A stretch of DNA of 64,000 nucleotides from an uncultured Akkermansia sp. (GTDB taxonomy: Bacteria > Verrucomicrobiota > Verrucomicrobiia > Verrucomicrobiales > Akkermansiaceae). Below are positions 42,940-52,812 of the stretch, one piece after another. The notes beneath the pieces were generated by a model, which saw nothing but the letters and a program-made list of their open reading frames with translations, did not search any database and was not told the origin of the DNA. Position 1 is the stretch's first letter. Every line of letters starts with the position of its first letter. Location of the stretch: positions 1 through 64,000 of the forward strand of contig CANQAC010000002.1 in assembly GCA_947589345.1 (NCBI GenBank). The letters run 5' to 3'. Position numbers and translations under genes: made by a program.

Positions 42940-45917
42940 GTTTCTTCAAACATACGGGTCAAAAATTCTTCTTCCAGAGACCTTACCTTCAGTTCTTTCA
43001 TTTCATCCCTTCCCAGTCTGCGACTCGCGATATTGTGATCTCCATTGACGTATATGAGATCAAATTCGCTGTCCCCTGGGCGTATCCTTTTTTTCTCCAG
43101 CAACTCATTCAATGCATCATTATTGATCTTGTCACAATCACGCCATACAATGAGCACTTTGGCGCCACCCCGCTCCCGTCCTTCCACCATGACGTACCCC
43201 TTCTCAATACGCCTGTCCTGCGATACAACATGAATTCCTATGAGGTAATTAAACGTCTCCACCAAATCTATTTTATGTGGCTCGCTTGCGCCGCTTGAAT
43301 CAACCGCTATCTTCAGACTGTAATCAAATGGATGCTGAAATGTATCCGTGTCAATGAGGGAGCCTCTGCTTTCAATGTCCAGCATATACCTGAGGAGGTA
43401 CTCATCCTGCAGACGCAACTCTCCTGAGAGTTTGCCGCCGTTTTCCTCTAGCTCCAAGTTATTGAGCGTATCTTCGTAGCTTTCCAGTTTCATGTACTTG
43501 ATGCAATGGGAGATACCTTTGTCCGCAGTTACGGGTTTGGCGTCTTTCCAGTCTGGTGAATATACAATTTTTTTAAGACGAGGAAGCAAGACTGTGTGGA
43601 AATGCTCTCCCATTTCAATTAAGATATATCTTCGTCGCCCCCCATCTTTCCTATTAAGAGATATGACGGCGTGTCCTGTTGTTCCTGAACCAGCAAAGAA
43701 ATCTGCAATAATAGAATCAGCGGGCCTTGCCATAGCTTTAAGGAAATACTCGCTTCCCTTGACTGTTTTAGGATTTTTAAACGACAAGCCCATTCCCTTC
43801 ATCAAAGCGTCATCACTTCCTCCCATATAATAAACCGAGGGCATTGCTTCCGTCAGATTTTCTTTTAAAAGATATTTGCGCTGCGGTTGTGTTGTTTCAT
43901 CTAAACCAAAAACAATTTTTTTATCATCCATAAGCTCCATCATACGAGGCCATGTATAACGCCATCCTTTCGCCGGCACTGGACAAGGCAGACCGGAAAC
44001 TGGGTGATTTAAAGGTGTGTGACAGCGCGACTCCGGTTTATCGGGTGCAGCCATCGATACAAGTCGGTAAATATTGCCTTGCTGGTCTATATACTTGTAC
44101 GCTTTCTCTCCTTCAGAGAAAGCACCAGCAGCGTCACTCTTCAGCCAACTTGCGAATTCTTTTTCGGCTTGCTCCATCGAACCCTTGCTTTTTTTTATAA
44201 GCTGTTCTGCCTTTGTAAGCATGGTTCCAGCATTCTGTTTATCTCTTACAAACGAGGAGTCTGTACTCTTCATAGTCTTTAAATCCTTCGTCGCAAAATG
44301 TACATATTCATGTTGAGCAGCAAGTCCAAAAACCTCGCCTTTGGGATTCCGCTTATCCCACACCAAGGGACCTAAATTCCCCTCCATAAAAATTTCACTT
44401 AGCAGATGATCAAGGGATTGATGTTCGTGTTCATCTATATGGCAACCAAAAATGCCACTATCTTTTAACAAGTATGCTGCGATTTCTAGTCTATCTTTCA
44501 TCATCGTAAGCCACGACGACGTCTGGTACTGATCCTTGTAGGGGAATCCATCATCTCCCGTATTATATGGAGGGTCAGTAAACACAGCTTTAATGGAATT
44601 ATGATATTTGGAAGCTAATAGCTTTAATGCACCGTAATTTTCGGAATGAACCAACACCCCATCACATCTATCATCGATATCCTCCATAGCTCGAAGTAAG
44701 CGAGACTTGAAAGACTCGTCAAAAAACTTGGTATCCACCATGCGAGCGTCTGGGAGAAGAGAAGGTTCGGAAATATTGAGCTTCTCCCATTCTTCAAGCT
44801 GGCGAGGATTAGAAAGAACCTCATCGCGTAGTTCCCGAGGCACCAAATCCATGGTTATGCAATAATCACATTGCACAACAAACTTTTTCTTGAGCCACAA
44901 TTTCCTTTGGAAGTTCTCAAGCTGCGCCATGAAGTCGATCAGGTCCGAGGAGATAGAACGAAACACCTGAATCTTGCGTAAACCAATTTCAATTTGAGAG
45001 AAGGCATCGGCAGATTGAATGTCATCCAAGCGAAGCATTTCATTCTTGATATAGAAATCGAGTTCTCTGTTTAAGAAAGACTTAAGATCTTTGTGGATAA
45101 AATAATCGCTGGTATTCTTCGCCGTGAAGTCATCCAGATACTTCCGAAAAACGGTGCGAGACTTGTCCTTTTCAGTCGGCGCCGGATTGCCTAACTCATA
45201 AAATTCCCGATAAAGATTCGTGTCGGAACCGAGCAAGGACAAAAAGCGAGAAGTCGCTTCATCAGATTTCTCCTTTTGCTTAGTTCCCTTGGGGAAGCGG
45301 AGATATTGGAAATAGATATAAAGTTCCCCCTCTTTTTCTTCTATGGGGGAACTTGGAAGCTCAGAGTCTTCTCCCCCTTCATCTCTATGAGCTGAGGAAG
45401 GATCCCATAGAACATAGCAACGCACGGCATCATTGTCTTTGGCGTTATCCTTAGTCACTTCCGCCTTGAGGAGACGAAAGCGTACCCTAACTCCGCTTGG
45501 TAGTGAAAAATCATAATTGGAAAAACTCTCGCCGGACTTAATATAATACTGATCCGCATTTGCCCAGTGTAATTTTACCTCCTCACCGTTGTATGGGATG
45601 GCATAGGTGTTGCCCTTGTACCTCCGGAGAGATATAAAGTCTCCCTTGTCATAATATCGAGAAAAAAACGTAAGCAAATGAGAATAGACATCATCCTCTG
45701 TCTGAGGAGAAGATGCACCGGCAAAAGCAGACTGCACCTTTTCGGCTAATCTATTGTGCAAAAAATCCTCGATCTGTTTTCTCCGGGCAGCGAGTATCCG
45801 GTAAATGCCAAAATCCAGTTCTTGCTTGTCGATCTGGAATATTTCTTCCAGCTTCTCTATTAGTTCTTCAAAGTGTTGTGACATATGAGAAAAATTGGAG
45901 GTCAAATAATTTTCCAA
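42936..45917 (-). CDS. Type III-like DNA adenine methyltransferase (Mod)
   Basis: 993 residues. The catalytic motif FTDPPYNTGDDGF (about residues 445-457) precedes the SAM motif DFFAGSGTTGHAV (about 737-750), the beta order used by type III Mod enzymes, which make N6-methyladenine. The first 400 residues are an extra domain starting EELIEKLEEIFQIDKQELDF, then GIYRILAARRKQI, common in the large Mod proteins linked to SNF2 helicases. A segment of about 250 residues between the motifs and a C-terminal domain probably read the target sequence. It overlaps the SNF2 gene by 16 bases and res by four. Confidence 0.88.
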   Translation of the reverse strand: MENYLTSNFSHMSQHFEELIEKLEEIFQIDKQELDFGIYRILAARRKQIEDFLHNRLAEKVQSAFAGASSPQTEDDVYSHLLTFFSRYYDKGDFISLRRYKGNTYAIPYNGEEVKLHWANADQYYIKSGESFSNYDFSLPSGVRVRFRLLKAEVTKDNAKDNDAVRCYVLWDPSSAHRDEGGEDSELPSSPIEEKEGELYIYFQYLRFPKGTKQKEKSDEATSRFLSLLGSDTNLYREFYELGNPAPTEKDKSRTVFRKYLDDFTAKNTSDYFIHKDLKSFLNRELDFYIKNEMLRLDDIQSADAFSQIEIGLRKIQVFRSISSDLIDFMAQLENFQRKLWLKKKFVVQCDYCITMDLVPRELRDEVLSNPRQLEEWEKLNISEPSLLPDARMVDTKFFDESFKSRLLRAMEDIDDRCDGVLVHSENYGALKLLASKYHNSIKAVFTDPPYNTGDDGFPYKDQYQTSSWLTMMKDRLEIAAYLLKDSGIFGCHIDEHEHQSLDHLLSEIFMEGNLGPLVWDKRNPKGEVFGLAAQHEYVHFATKDLKTMKSTDSSFVRDKQNAGTMLTKAEQLIKKSKGSMEQAEKEFASWLKSDAAGAFSEGEKAYKYIDQQGNIYRLVSMAAPDKPESRCHTPLNHPVSGLPCPVPAKGWRYTWPRMMELMDDKKIVFGLDETTQPQRKYLLKENLTEAMPSVYYMGGSDDALMKGMGLSFKNPKTVKGSEYFLKAMARPADSIIADFFAGSGTTGHAVISLNRKDGGRRRYILIEMGEHFHTVLLPRLKKIVYSPDWKDAKPVTADKGISHCIKYMKLESYEDTLNNLELEENGGKLSGELRLQDEYLLRYMLDIESRGSLIDTDTFQHPFDYSLKIAVDSSGASEPHKIDLVETFNYLIGIHVVSQDRRIEKGYVMVEGRERGGAKVLIVWRDCDKINNDALNELLEKKRIRPGDSEFDLIYVNGDHNIASRRLGRDEMKELKVRSLEEEFLTRMFEET

Positions 45918-48793
45918 CGCACCTTGAATAAAGTTGTGCGTTCTGTTTCAGGGATCAGCTTTCGCTGCAAATCATCCAAAAGCCTGTTTTTCTTCCTATC
46001 CGCCTCATCTTCAACGTCATCCACGCTTTGTCGCGCTTTCCTCACCGCATGATTGACCTCATCCAGCTGTTTCTGTAGGGCCAAATTTTCTTCCAGAGTT
46101 TTTGTCTGTCGAATGGCCCTCTCAATCTCACGTTTTCTCGTTTTCAAATCATCCACGTTACGAGTTGCTGCCTCCACCTGATCATCCCTCCATCGCTCTA
46201 ATTTTTCGGAGGCTTCTTTAAAATGCTCGTTGTTAGATTCCCCCACTCTATTGACAGTCGCTTGGGCGCTCAAATCAGCATTTTTCGCGAGGATGACTTC
46301 AATATACTCCGGTATACCTGACGCCTCTCTTGCAGAAGCAAAGACTTCAAAGAACTTTTCTGCAACCTCAGCATCAAGGCTCGTACCATCATCGAGCGTA
46401 GCGGAAAATAAGAGGAAGTCTTGGGCATCCAGACTTTTTAAGCATAAATGCTGAAGAATCAAATAGCCTGATTTTCCTCTATACTCATCAAGCGCGGAAA
46501 TTTTTCCATGATATGCTGATACGTTGAAGACTACTTCGGAGTAGGGAGTTTCGGCTTTTTTCGCTTCGTTCAACACCCATTCAGCCAAGGGAGAGTTCAG
46601 GCGATACGGGATGTCTCTTATGCTGGTATCCGTGCGATCATAAGAGTAACGTCCGGTTGGGATATTCTTCGAGGGACTCTCCAACAAATCAAAGGCTTTC
46701 TGCTCAGGATAAAATCGGGCACAATTCCCTAAAATGTATTCCGTCAGTCTGATGAACCTTCTTTCTTCCTGGGAAAGGTAAGAACTTGCATATTCGGGAT
46801 CAATCCTCAGATGTTCTCGAACCTCTTCATCGAGATTCTCTATAACAGCTTTGCATGTCGCTTGCTTTTGGGCTGTGATTTGGTCCTGCAGCTCGTTTTG
46901 CAATCGGTCAAACGCATCTTCAATCTCCTCTGTGGTACGACAAAGTCTTAGTATATCGTTGATACGCTGCTCAAAAGTCTGTCCCGCATCATCCACAAAC
47001 CCCAATATATCGTTGGAGGCGCCAAAAACTCCTTCAAACAAGTTGAATTTGTCGCGTAAGAGTTCAAAAACACGAACGTCGGCTGCATTGCGCTTATTGC
47101 AGAAATTAACAACAACGACATCATGCTTCTGCCCATATCGATGGCAGCGTCCGATTCGCTGTTCGACGCGTTGCGGATTCCACGGAAGGTCGTAATTGAC
47201 CACCATGGAGCAGAATTGTAAATTGATGCCCTCGGCTCCGGCTTCCGTTGCAATGAGAATTTTAGCCTTATGCTCAAATGCGTCAATGAGGGCATGGCGC
47301 ATCATGACATCTTTTGAAGAGGATTCATTCGGATGCGCTGCCTTATATTTTCGGTAAATTTCCGTGGATACGGCATCCTTTTTCCCGCCACCGGAATAGC
47401 ATACCACCTGTCCGGCGTAGCCGTTTTCCGCTAGAAAGTTTTTGAGAAAATCCATGGAACGGCGTGACTCTGTGAATATCACAGCCTTCTCTTCGGCTCC
47501 CAGTTCGTGCAATTTTTTCCAACCAGATTGTAAGGCGACGAGAAGTTGTTTTGTTTTCTCATCGGTCCCGATGCTTTGAGCCCGATGTATAAGCCCTTTG
47601 ACCAACGTGATCTCCTGCTCTAATTTCGCAGGATCTATTTGGGGCTCCATTTCATCGTCCGCATCTTGTATCGACTCTGTATCGCATTCTGTCTCATCCT
47701 CTGCGATTTCGTCCAGTATATTCGGCTCAACTTTTACGATATTCTCCATGAGAATGCGCCCTTCTTTATCCTTCCCCTCCTTGAGAGATTGAAGCCGAGA
47801 CAATATGCTTTCGAGAGTCCCCAGAAGAGCCGTTGTTGATGACGCCATGACTTTTCGCACAACAAGCGTCAGCATCGTCCTCTGTTGCGAGGGGAACGCG
47901 TAGGTCTGATCATCCTGCAGATAGGCAGAAACATCTTCGTACAGTTTATTTTCCTGATCCGAAGATTCGAAGGTCTGAGTAATCGGTATGCGCTGGGTGT
48001 ATTTGATGTACGCTTGAACGTCTTTTCGAAGGGTACGATGGCAGAAATCCTTTAATCTTGCGCGCAACTCATCCGTATCTCCGCCTGAATTGACGTAACG
48101 AGAACGGAATGTCTTTAAGTCCCCGAACAGCGTCGGATCGAGGAGTGTGACTATACCATAGAGCTCAGTCAATGAATTTTGGAGAGGCGTGGCAGACAAA
48201 AGCAACTTACGCCGTCCCTCCAACGCCCAACGTAAACTTTGCCCGACGCGGTTCGACTCCTGGTAGGAGTTGCGTAGCTTGTGCGCCTCGTCAATTACTA
48301 CACAATCCCAATCTATCGTCTTTAGGTGACCCTGCATGCGGGCCGCGTATTGGTACGAAGATATGGAAATGTACCTGCCATCGTAAGGATTGGACTTCCC
48401 CTTCTTGGCGTCTTCCTGCGAGGCTTTCTTATCGATAATTCTCGTAGGCAAATTAAATTTCTCTTCTAATTCACACTGCCATTGCTTCCTCAATGAAGCA
48501 GGGCATATAATGAGCAATTTCCGTTTTCTTCCGGCCCAAAGCTGGCATAGGACAAGACCTGCTTCGATGGTCTTCCCCAAGCCCACTTCATCCGCAAGTA
48601 ACACCCCCCGAGATATAGGGGAACGTAACGCAAACAGAGCTGCTTCCACTTGGTGCGGATTGAGGTCAACTGCTGCGCTCAAAAGGGACTGCGTCAAACC
48701 TTCAACACCCTGCCTGCCTTCCTGAGTAAAGGAATACGCGTAGTATTTTGCTTGATAGCTCGTTATACTGTTCATGATCTTATCGTGTTTCAT
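45902..48793 (-). CDS. SNF2-family helicase, first gene of the Mod-Res operon
   Basis: 963 residues. Motor motifs are complete: LLADEVGLGKTIEAG (Walker A, residues 71-75), VVIDEAHKLRNS (168-171), LLLSATPLQNSLTELYG, then KILIATEAGAEGINLQ, NYDLPWNPQRVEQRIGRCHR and YGQ. After the motor come about 200 residues of mixed fold and a long coiled coil (about 860-945). The build resembles RapA-type remodellers and the SNF2 proteins of DISARM. It probably acts as a translocase that senses or clears DNA for the methylase-nuclease pair. The C-terminus overlaps mod by 16 bases. Confidence 0.88.
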   Translation of the reverse strand: MKHDKIMNSITSYQAKYYAYSFTQEGRQGVEGLTQSLLSAAVDLNPHQVEAALFALRSPISRGVLLADEVGLGKTIEAGLVLCQLWAGRKRKLLIICPASLRKQWQCELEEKFNLPTRIIDKKASQEDAKKGKSNPYDGRYISISSYQYAARMQGHLKTIDWDCVVIDEAHKLRNSYQESNRVGQSLRWALEGRRKLLLSATPLQNSLTELYGIVTLLDPTLFGDLKTFRSRYVNSGGDTDELRARLKDFCHRTLRKDVQAYIKYTQRIPITQTFESSDQENKLYEDVSAYLQDDQTYAFPSQQRTMLTLVVRKVMASSTTALLGTLESILSRLQSLKEGKDKEGRILMENIVKVEPNILDEIAEDETECDTESIQDADDEMEPQIDPAKLEQEITLVKGLIHRAQSIGTDEKTKQLLVALQSGWKKLHELGAEEKAVIFTESRRSMDFLKNFLAENGYAGQVVCYSGGGKKDAVSTEIYRKYKAAHPNESSSKDVMMRHALIDAFEHKAKILIATEAGAEGINLQFCSMVVNYDLPWNPQRVEQRIGRCHRYGQKHDVVVVNFCNKRNAADVRVFELLRDKFNLFEGVFGASNDILGFVDDAGQTFEQRINDILRLCRTTEEIEDAFDRLQNELQDQITAQKQATCKAVIENLDEEVREHLRIDPEYASSYLSQEERRFIRLTEYILGNCARFYPEQKAFDLLESPSKNIPTGRYSYDRTDTSIRDIPYRLNSPLAEWVLNEAKKAETPYSEVVFNVSAYHGKISALDEYRGKSGYLILQHLCLKSLDAQDFLLFSATLDDGTSLDAEVAEKFFEVFASAREASGIPEYIEVILAKNADLSAQATVNRVGESNNEHFKEASEKLERWRDDQVEAATRNVDDLKTRKREIERAIRQTKTLEENLALQKQLDEVNHAVRKARQSVDDVEDEADRKKNRLLDDLQRKLIPETERTTLFKVRWKII

Positions 48794-49143
48794 TCATAAA
48801 TGACTCAATTTCAACGTATAATTAAAAATGAATACTCAGAAGTTCTTCCTATCTGTAACACATCTTATTCCTACGCGTGCCCCCTGACATTCAAAGTTAT
48901 GGCAACTAAATTCACTCATGTATTTTTCACAACTTCCCGTGGGATTCTACCGAATTCATAATCCGTACCATTTCTGATTCTTTTTGTTGATTATGAGTTA
49001 GTTTATTTCTGGCAAGCAAGGCATTTTATGGACTTTTGCAGATTGTATCTTTTTGGGGAAGACGCTCCCTAAACGTAGGTCTGGTAAATTTCGTTGGAGT
49101 GTCATATTTTAGGCTTGCACACGGATTATGAATACGTACCGAC
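48794..49143. other. Intergenic region with a 13-base inverted repeat beside the integrase
   Basis: 350 bases, AT-rich, with no gene seen. ATTCATAATCCGT (48954-48966) and ACGGATTATGAAT (49121-49133) are a perfect 13-base inverted repeat 154 bases apart; the right copy ends 10 bases before the integrase ATG. They could be recombinase binding sites or an operator pair for integrase control. The SNF2 operon promoter should also lie here but I cannot place it with confidence. Confidence 0.55.
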
Positions 49144-50145
49144 ATGAAAACGAAATCTGATAGAAAGACGGAGCTGGCGGCGATGGAGGTGCTGCGGCAG
49201 ACGGGTGTAAATGTGCTGGGAGCGGCGTTGGTGGCCAAGAGGGCGCTGGAGGCGGGGAGGGGTCGCGTGAAGCGCGCCATGGCGTGCATTGCGGCGGGGG
49301 AGGAAGAGCTGCGACGCCGGGAAAAGACGGTCACCTTTGCCCGAGCGGTGGATGAGGCGTTGGAAGCGAGGAAGGACAGGCGGGCGCGGACGTTGAGCGA
49401 CTTCCGTGGCATCGCGAAGCGGTTCATGAAACGTTGCAAGGGTCTGGCGAATCGGCGTATGCGCAGCATCTCCGCCGAAGAATGTCGCGATTACATCCGG
49501 GAAGCGTTCGACACACCGCGGCAGCGAAACAAAGCGAGACTCATCCTCAGCGGGGTGTTTACCACCGCCTGCAAGCGGGGGTGGTGCGCGGAAAACCCGG
49601 TGCGCAAAGTGGAGCCGGAACGCATTGAAGAAAAGCGCATCAGCATCCTGAACAAGGAGGAGATCGAGCGGTTGATGCGCACCGCCGAGACCTTCGAAAA
49701 CGGCGCCTGCCTCGCCGCGACCGCCATCATGCTCTATGCCGGTGTGCGCCCCAACGAAGTGGAGCGGTTGAGCTGGAGCGACATACGACTCGACGACGGC
49801 GTTATCTGCATCGCCCCGCACCACAGCAAGACCGGCGGCGCAAGGCACGTCACCATCTTCCCGCCCCTGGCACGCATCCTGCAACGCGTCCGGCGTCCCG
49901 GAGACGAGCGGATCTGTCCGCCGAACTGGCGACGACGACGCGCACGCCTGCACCGCGAGGCGGGCTTCATGAGTTGGCAACCGGACGTCCTACGGCACAC
50001 CTTTGCCACGCACCACCTGGCCACCTTCCGCAACTACGCCGAGCTTCAGCTGGAGATGGGCCATCGCTCGGCGGAGCTCCTGCGCACGCGCTACATCGCC
50101 ATGGAGAGCGTGTACCGCCGCGCGGATTCCTTGCTGGTGTGCTGA
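49144..50145 (+). CDS. Tyrosine recombinase / phage-type integrase
   Basis: 333 residues. An N-terminal SAM-like DNA-binding segment (about 70-160) leads to the catalytic domain. It has YAGVRPNEVERLSW (first Arg), HHSKTGGARHV (Lys), QPDVLRHTFATHH (Arg, with Asp where His is usual in H-x-x-R), LEMGHRSAELLRTRY (His, then the nucleophilic Tyr). It would integrate or excise a mobile element. It stands at the right edge of the accessory island, just before gmk. Codons are more GC-rich than the SNF2-Mod-Res operon next to it, so the two may have different origins. No att repeat was identified. Confidence 0.9.
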   Translation: MKTKSDRKTELAAMEVLRQTGVNVLGAALVAKRALEAGRGRVKRAMACIAAGEEELRRREKTVTFARAVDEALEARKDRRARTLSDFRGIAKRFMKRCKGLANRRMRSISAEECRDYIREAFDTPRQRNKARLILSGVFTTACKRGWCAENPVRKVEPERIEEKRISILNKEEIERLMRTAETFENGACLAATAIMLYAGVRPNEVERLSWSDIRLDDGVICIAPHHSKTGGARHVTIFPPLARILQRVRRPGDERICPPNWRRRRARLHREAGFMSWQPDVLRHTFATHHLATFRNYAELQLEMGHRSAELLRTRYIAMESVYRRADSLLVC

Positions 50146-50331
50146 AGAAACGCAAAATTTTTCTTGACTCTGTTCTGCCACCGGGTTGGTTCTTGAGTGG
50201 GACAGGGGGCAATGAGGCATCCAAGTACCACGATTGGCTGACGAATCACTTTTATGCCAGCACGCGACTCATTTCAAAACACGGGGAAATGCTATGCTCT
50301 TGGGTGACTTTTTCTGAGGCGTTACGGACCT

Positions 50332-50958
50332 TCAAGCACCGATGTGATGCAGCTGCCCCTCATCATTCCGCAATGAAGAACGCAAGGAGAGGGCCGAGAG
50401 AAGAGCCTTGAAAAGTGTGTAATCATGCTCCCGCGAGGCGGACGGTAGGATAAATTGGTACTCCGAGCGACGAGCATCCTCCAAGGAAGCGTTATGAAGG
50501 CGAAGCTGAATGATCTCCTCACTGTCGGTGGAACGACCACGGAGCCGCGCCTCTACCTCAGTGCGAGCAAGGTAAATGTAAACATCTGCGTAAGCTCTGC
50601 GTATGATGGGATCCGGGCAAGCGCGTATTGAAGCAGCCCCTTGAACGTCAATGTCCATCACTACATTTTTTCCCTGCTCCAGATGGCGAGTGACCTCGCT
50701 ACGCAACGTGCCGTAGCAATGACCATGCACACAAGCATGTTCGAGGAAGTCTCCCGAGCTCGCTCTGGCATCGAAGACCTTTTGCGTCAGGAAGTAATAA
50801 TCCTTTCCATCGATTTCGCCAGCGCGCGGGGTCCTCGTGGTGCAGGAAATGGAATAGGTGGCAAGACCTTCCGCCTCGGCGCGGCGGCAAAGGGTGGTTT
50901 TACCGGAGCCACTAGGTCCGGATACGATCAGCAGAGTTCCGAGATTTTTATTCGACAT
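50332..50958 (-). CDS. gmk: Guanylate kinase
   Basis: 208 residues phosphorylating GMP to GDP. The P-loop is SGPSGSGKTTL, followed by SISCTTRTPRAGEIDGKDYY (GMP-binding) and KNVVMDIDVQGA. ATG at 50958 overlaps the yicC end by 11 bases; the yicC-gmk order is the usual one. Length is normal. It is last in the pheA-holB-yicC-gmk run and borders the accessory island. Confidence 0.94.
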   Translation of the reverse strand: MSNKNLGTLLIVSGPSGSGKTTLCRRAEAEGLATYSISCTTRTPRAGEIDGKDYYFLTQKVFDARASSGDFLEHACVHGHCYGTLRSEVTRHLEQGKNVVMDIDVQGAASIRACPDPIIRRAYADVYIYLARTEVEARLRGRSTDSEEIIQLRLHNASLEDARRSEYQFILPSASREHDYTLFKALLSALSLRSSLRNDEGQLHHIGA

Positions 50959-51832
50959 TTTGGACTTGTTCGCGTATTTTTTCGAGTTCTGTTTTGGCAG
51001 CAACTACGAGTTGAGCTAATTCGGCGCTATTTGCTTTGGACCCCGTCGTATTCAGTTCACGAAAGATCTCCTGACAGAGGAAATCCAAGGGTCTTCCGAC
51101 AGGTTCATCCGCACGCAAGATAAACTTCTCAAACTGTTGGAGATGAGAATGCAAGCGTGTCATTTCCTCACTTACATCACATTTATCCGCAAAAAGGGCG
51201 AGTTCCTTGACCAGCCTCTCATCCGGTTCATCCAACACCATCCCTTGCTCAATGAGCCGGCGCAGCAAAGCCTCGCGGTAATGGGCAGGTACATCCGCCG
51301 CAGATCGGAGCATTTGCTGACGAAGTTCGCCCAGTTTCAGAATGCGTGCATTCAAATCCCGCGCCAAATTTTCTCCCTCCTGCGCTCGCATCTGTAAAAA
51401 TTGCTCCATGGCCAGCTGCAAAGCGGGTAACAAAGCATCTTTCCACACATGTTCCAGTGATTTTTCCTCCTCCACGGAGTCGGTCAATATCCCTAAACGC
51501 AACAGCGTATCCACCGAAAGCTGCACATCTCGTCCGCAGACTTCTCGCACCTCTTTGAGGTAATCATTGAGCGTTTTAAGTTTTTCGCGATGAAGATGCA
51601 AGAGGCCTTTATCCGCTCCATCCGATGATTGAGAGAGCGCACAGACATTCACGCGGCCTCGTGAAACATGATGTGCCACATATTCTCGTACCTGAGCTTC
51701 GAGCTCAGCCCAAGGGCGCGGCAGATTAATGGCGCATTCAAGCTGCTTACGATTAATGCCGCTGATCTCTACGCGCAACGAAGCGCCACAAAAGGGGACG
51801 GAAGCCGCCCCGAAACCGGTCATGCTGTTCAT
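50948..51832 (-). CDS. yicC: YicC-family endoribonuclease
   Basis: 294 residues. The N-terminal signature MNSMTGFGAAS and the C-terminal GRPLDFLCQEIFRELNTTGS, which ends the DUF1732 part, are diagnostic. The E. coli relative is an RNase that helps to degrade small RNAs; it is stress-linked in several bacteria. It overlaps holB (four bases) and gmk (11 bases). Confidence 0.92.
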   Translation of the reverse strand: MNSMTGFGAASVPFCGASLRVEISGINRKQLECAINLPRPWAELEAQVREYVAHHVSRGRVNVCALSQSSDGADKGLLHLHREKLKTLNDYLKEVREVCGRDVQLSVDTLLRLGILTDSVEEEKSLEHVWKDALLPALQLAMEQFLQMRAQEGENLARDLNARILKLGELRQQMLRSAADVPAHYREALLRRLIEQGMVLDEPDERLVKELALFADKCDVSEEMTRLHSHLQQFEKFILRADEPVGRPLDFLCQEIFRELNTTGSKANSAELAQLVVAAKTELEKIREQVQNVE

Positions 51833-52806
51833 AAGGGGGAGGAACCTATAATTTGCGTAAAACGAACATCAAGCGTAAGCGCCTCTTGCACATTGTAAAT
51901 GAGTTCCTTTTGAAGGTCATTCACAGCGTTCATGCGCGCGATTAAATTCGCTACAGAAAAATTGCCTGCTATCTTCTCGATCTCCGGCGCGATCGGTTTC
52001 ACATCCGGCGCATGCGAAGCAGTCAGCACCGCCTGCCCCAGGCAAAGCGTAAGCAACTCCAGCATCTGTGTGCGCCGTGCCAAGTATTCTGTCTCAATCA
52101 TCGCGGCAGTTGCATCTTTCCGCTGCGCTTCCCAATCGCGCACATCAGTGCCCTCGGCGATATTTTTCGCCTCGGCCTTGAGAGCCGACGTTATTCTCTC
52201 CGTAATTTCTTCACGTTCAGATACTAATAAATCTTGAAAATCTGCCCGAAGCGCAAGAGCTGCCACATCTGAACCCAGATGAGCCAACGCGGTACGCACC
52301 GCGGGCAGGAAACGACGCTGCGCCTCGCTGATTCGCTCCCCCGCGTCCGGCACAGACAGATCCAAGCGGATGCAGCGCGAGCGGATAGTCGGCAACAAGC
52401 GGCTCGGCAGTTCGGAGATGAGTACAATAAGCGTCTGCGGGGGAGGTTCCTCCAGCGTCTTCAAAAAGGCGTTAGCCGAGTCGTCCGACAAGCGGTCAGC
52501 CTCAGACACAATGACGAGTTTCGTCTCGCCGGGAGGCAAACACATGGTCAGGAACGGTTCAATACTACGGATGGCGCTCATCGTAATGGTGCGGATCTTT
52601 GATCCGGGACGAATCACGCAGCAATTGGGGTGCATCAAATTCTCCAAAGTTTCGGCATGAGCGCCACATAAATAATGAGCCAAATCGAGCGCCAGCCGGT
52701 TTGTGCCAAACTCGGGGGCGCCGGTGATGAGCAAAGCATGCGGCATACGCCCGCTTGCGTGGGCGTGCTTCAACAATGCTAAGGCTTGGGCTGAAGAAAA
52801 AGGCAT
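51829..52806 (-). CDS. holB: DNA polymerase III subunit delta'
   Basis: A 325-residue clamp-loader subunit. The AAA+ fold is seen as MPHALLITGAPEFGTNRLAL, where the P-loop is degenerate as expected for delta', and SDDSANAFLKTLEEPPPQT then LPTIRSRCIRLDL. The Cys pair in HPNCC may be the remnant of the zinc module. It stands between pheA (six bases) and yicC (four-base overlap). Confidence 0.87.
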   Translation of the reverse strand: MPFSSAQALALLKHAHASGRMPHALLITGAPEFGTNRLALDLAHYLCGAHAETLENLMHPNCCVIRPGSKIRTITMSAIRSIEPFLTMCLPPGETKLVIVSEADRLSDDSANAFLKTLEEPPPQTLIVLISELPSRLLPTIRSRCIRLDLSVPDAGERISEAQRRFLPAVRTALAHLGSDVAALALRADFQDLLVSEREEITERITSALKAEAKNIAEGTDVRDWEAQRKDATAAMIETEYLARRTQMLELLTLCLGQAVLTASHAPDVKPIAPEIEKIAGNFSVANLIARMNAVNDLQKELIYNVQEALTLDVRFTQIIGSSPL

Positions 52807-52812
52807 AACCAG

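Noticed and set aside
49126..49980. 284-codon minus-strand frame opposite the integrase
   Set aside because: Shadow of GC-rich integrase codons, with no motif of its own.
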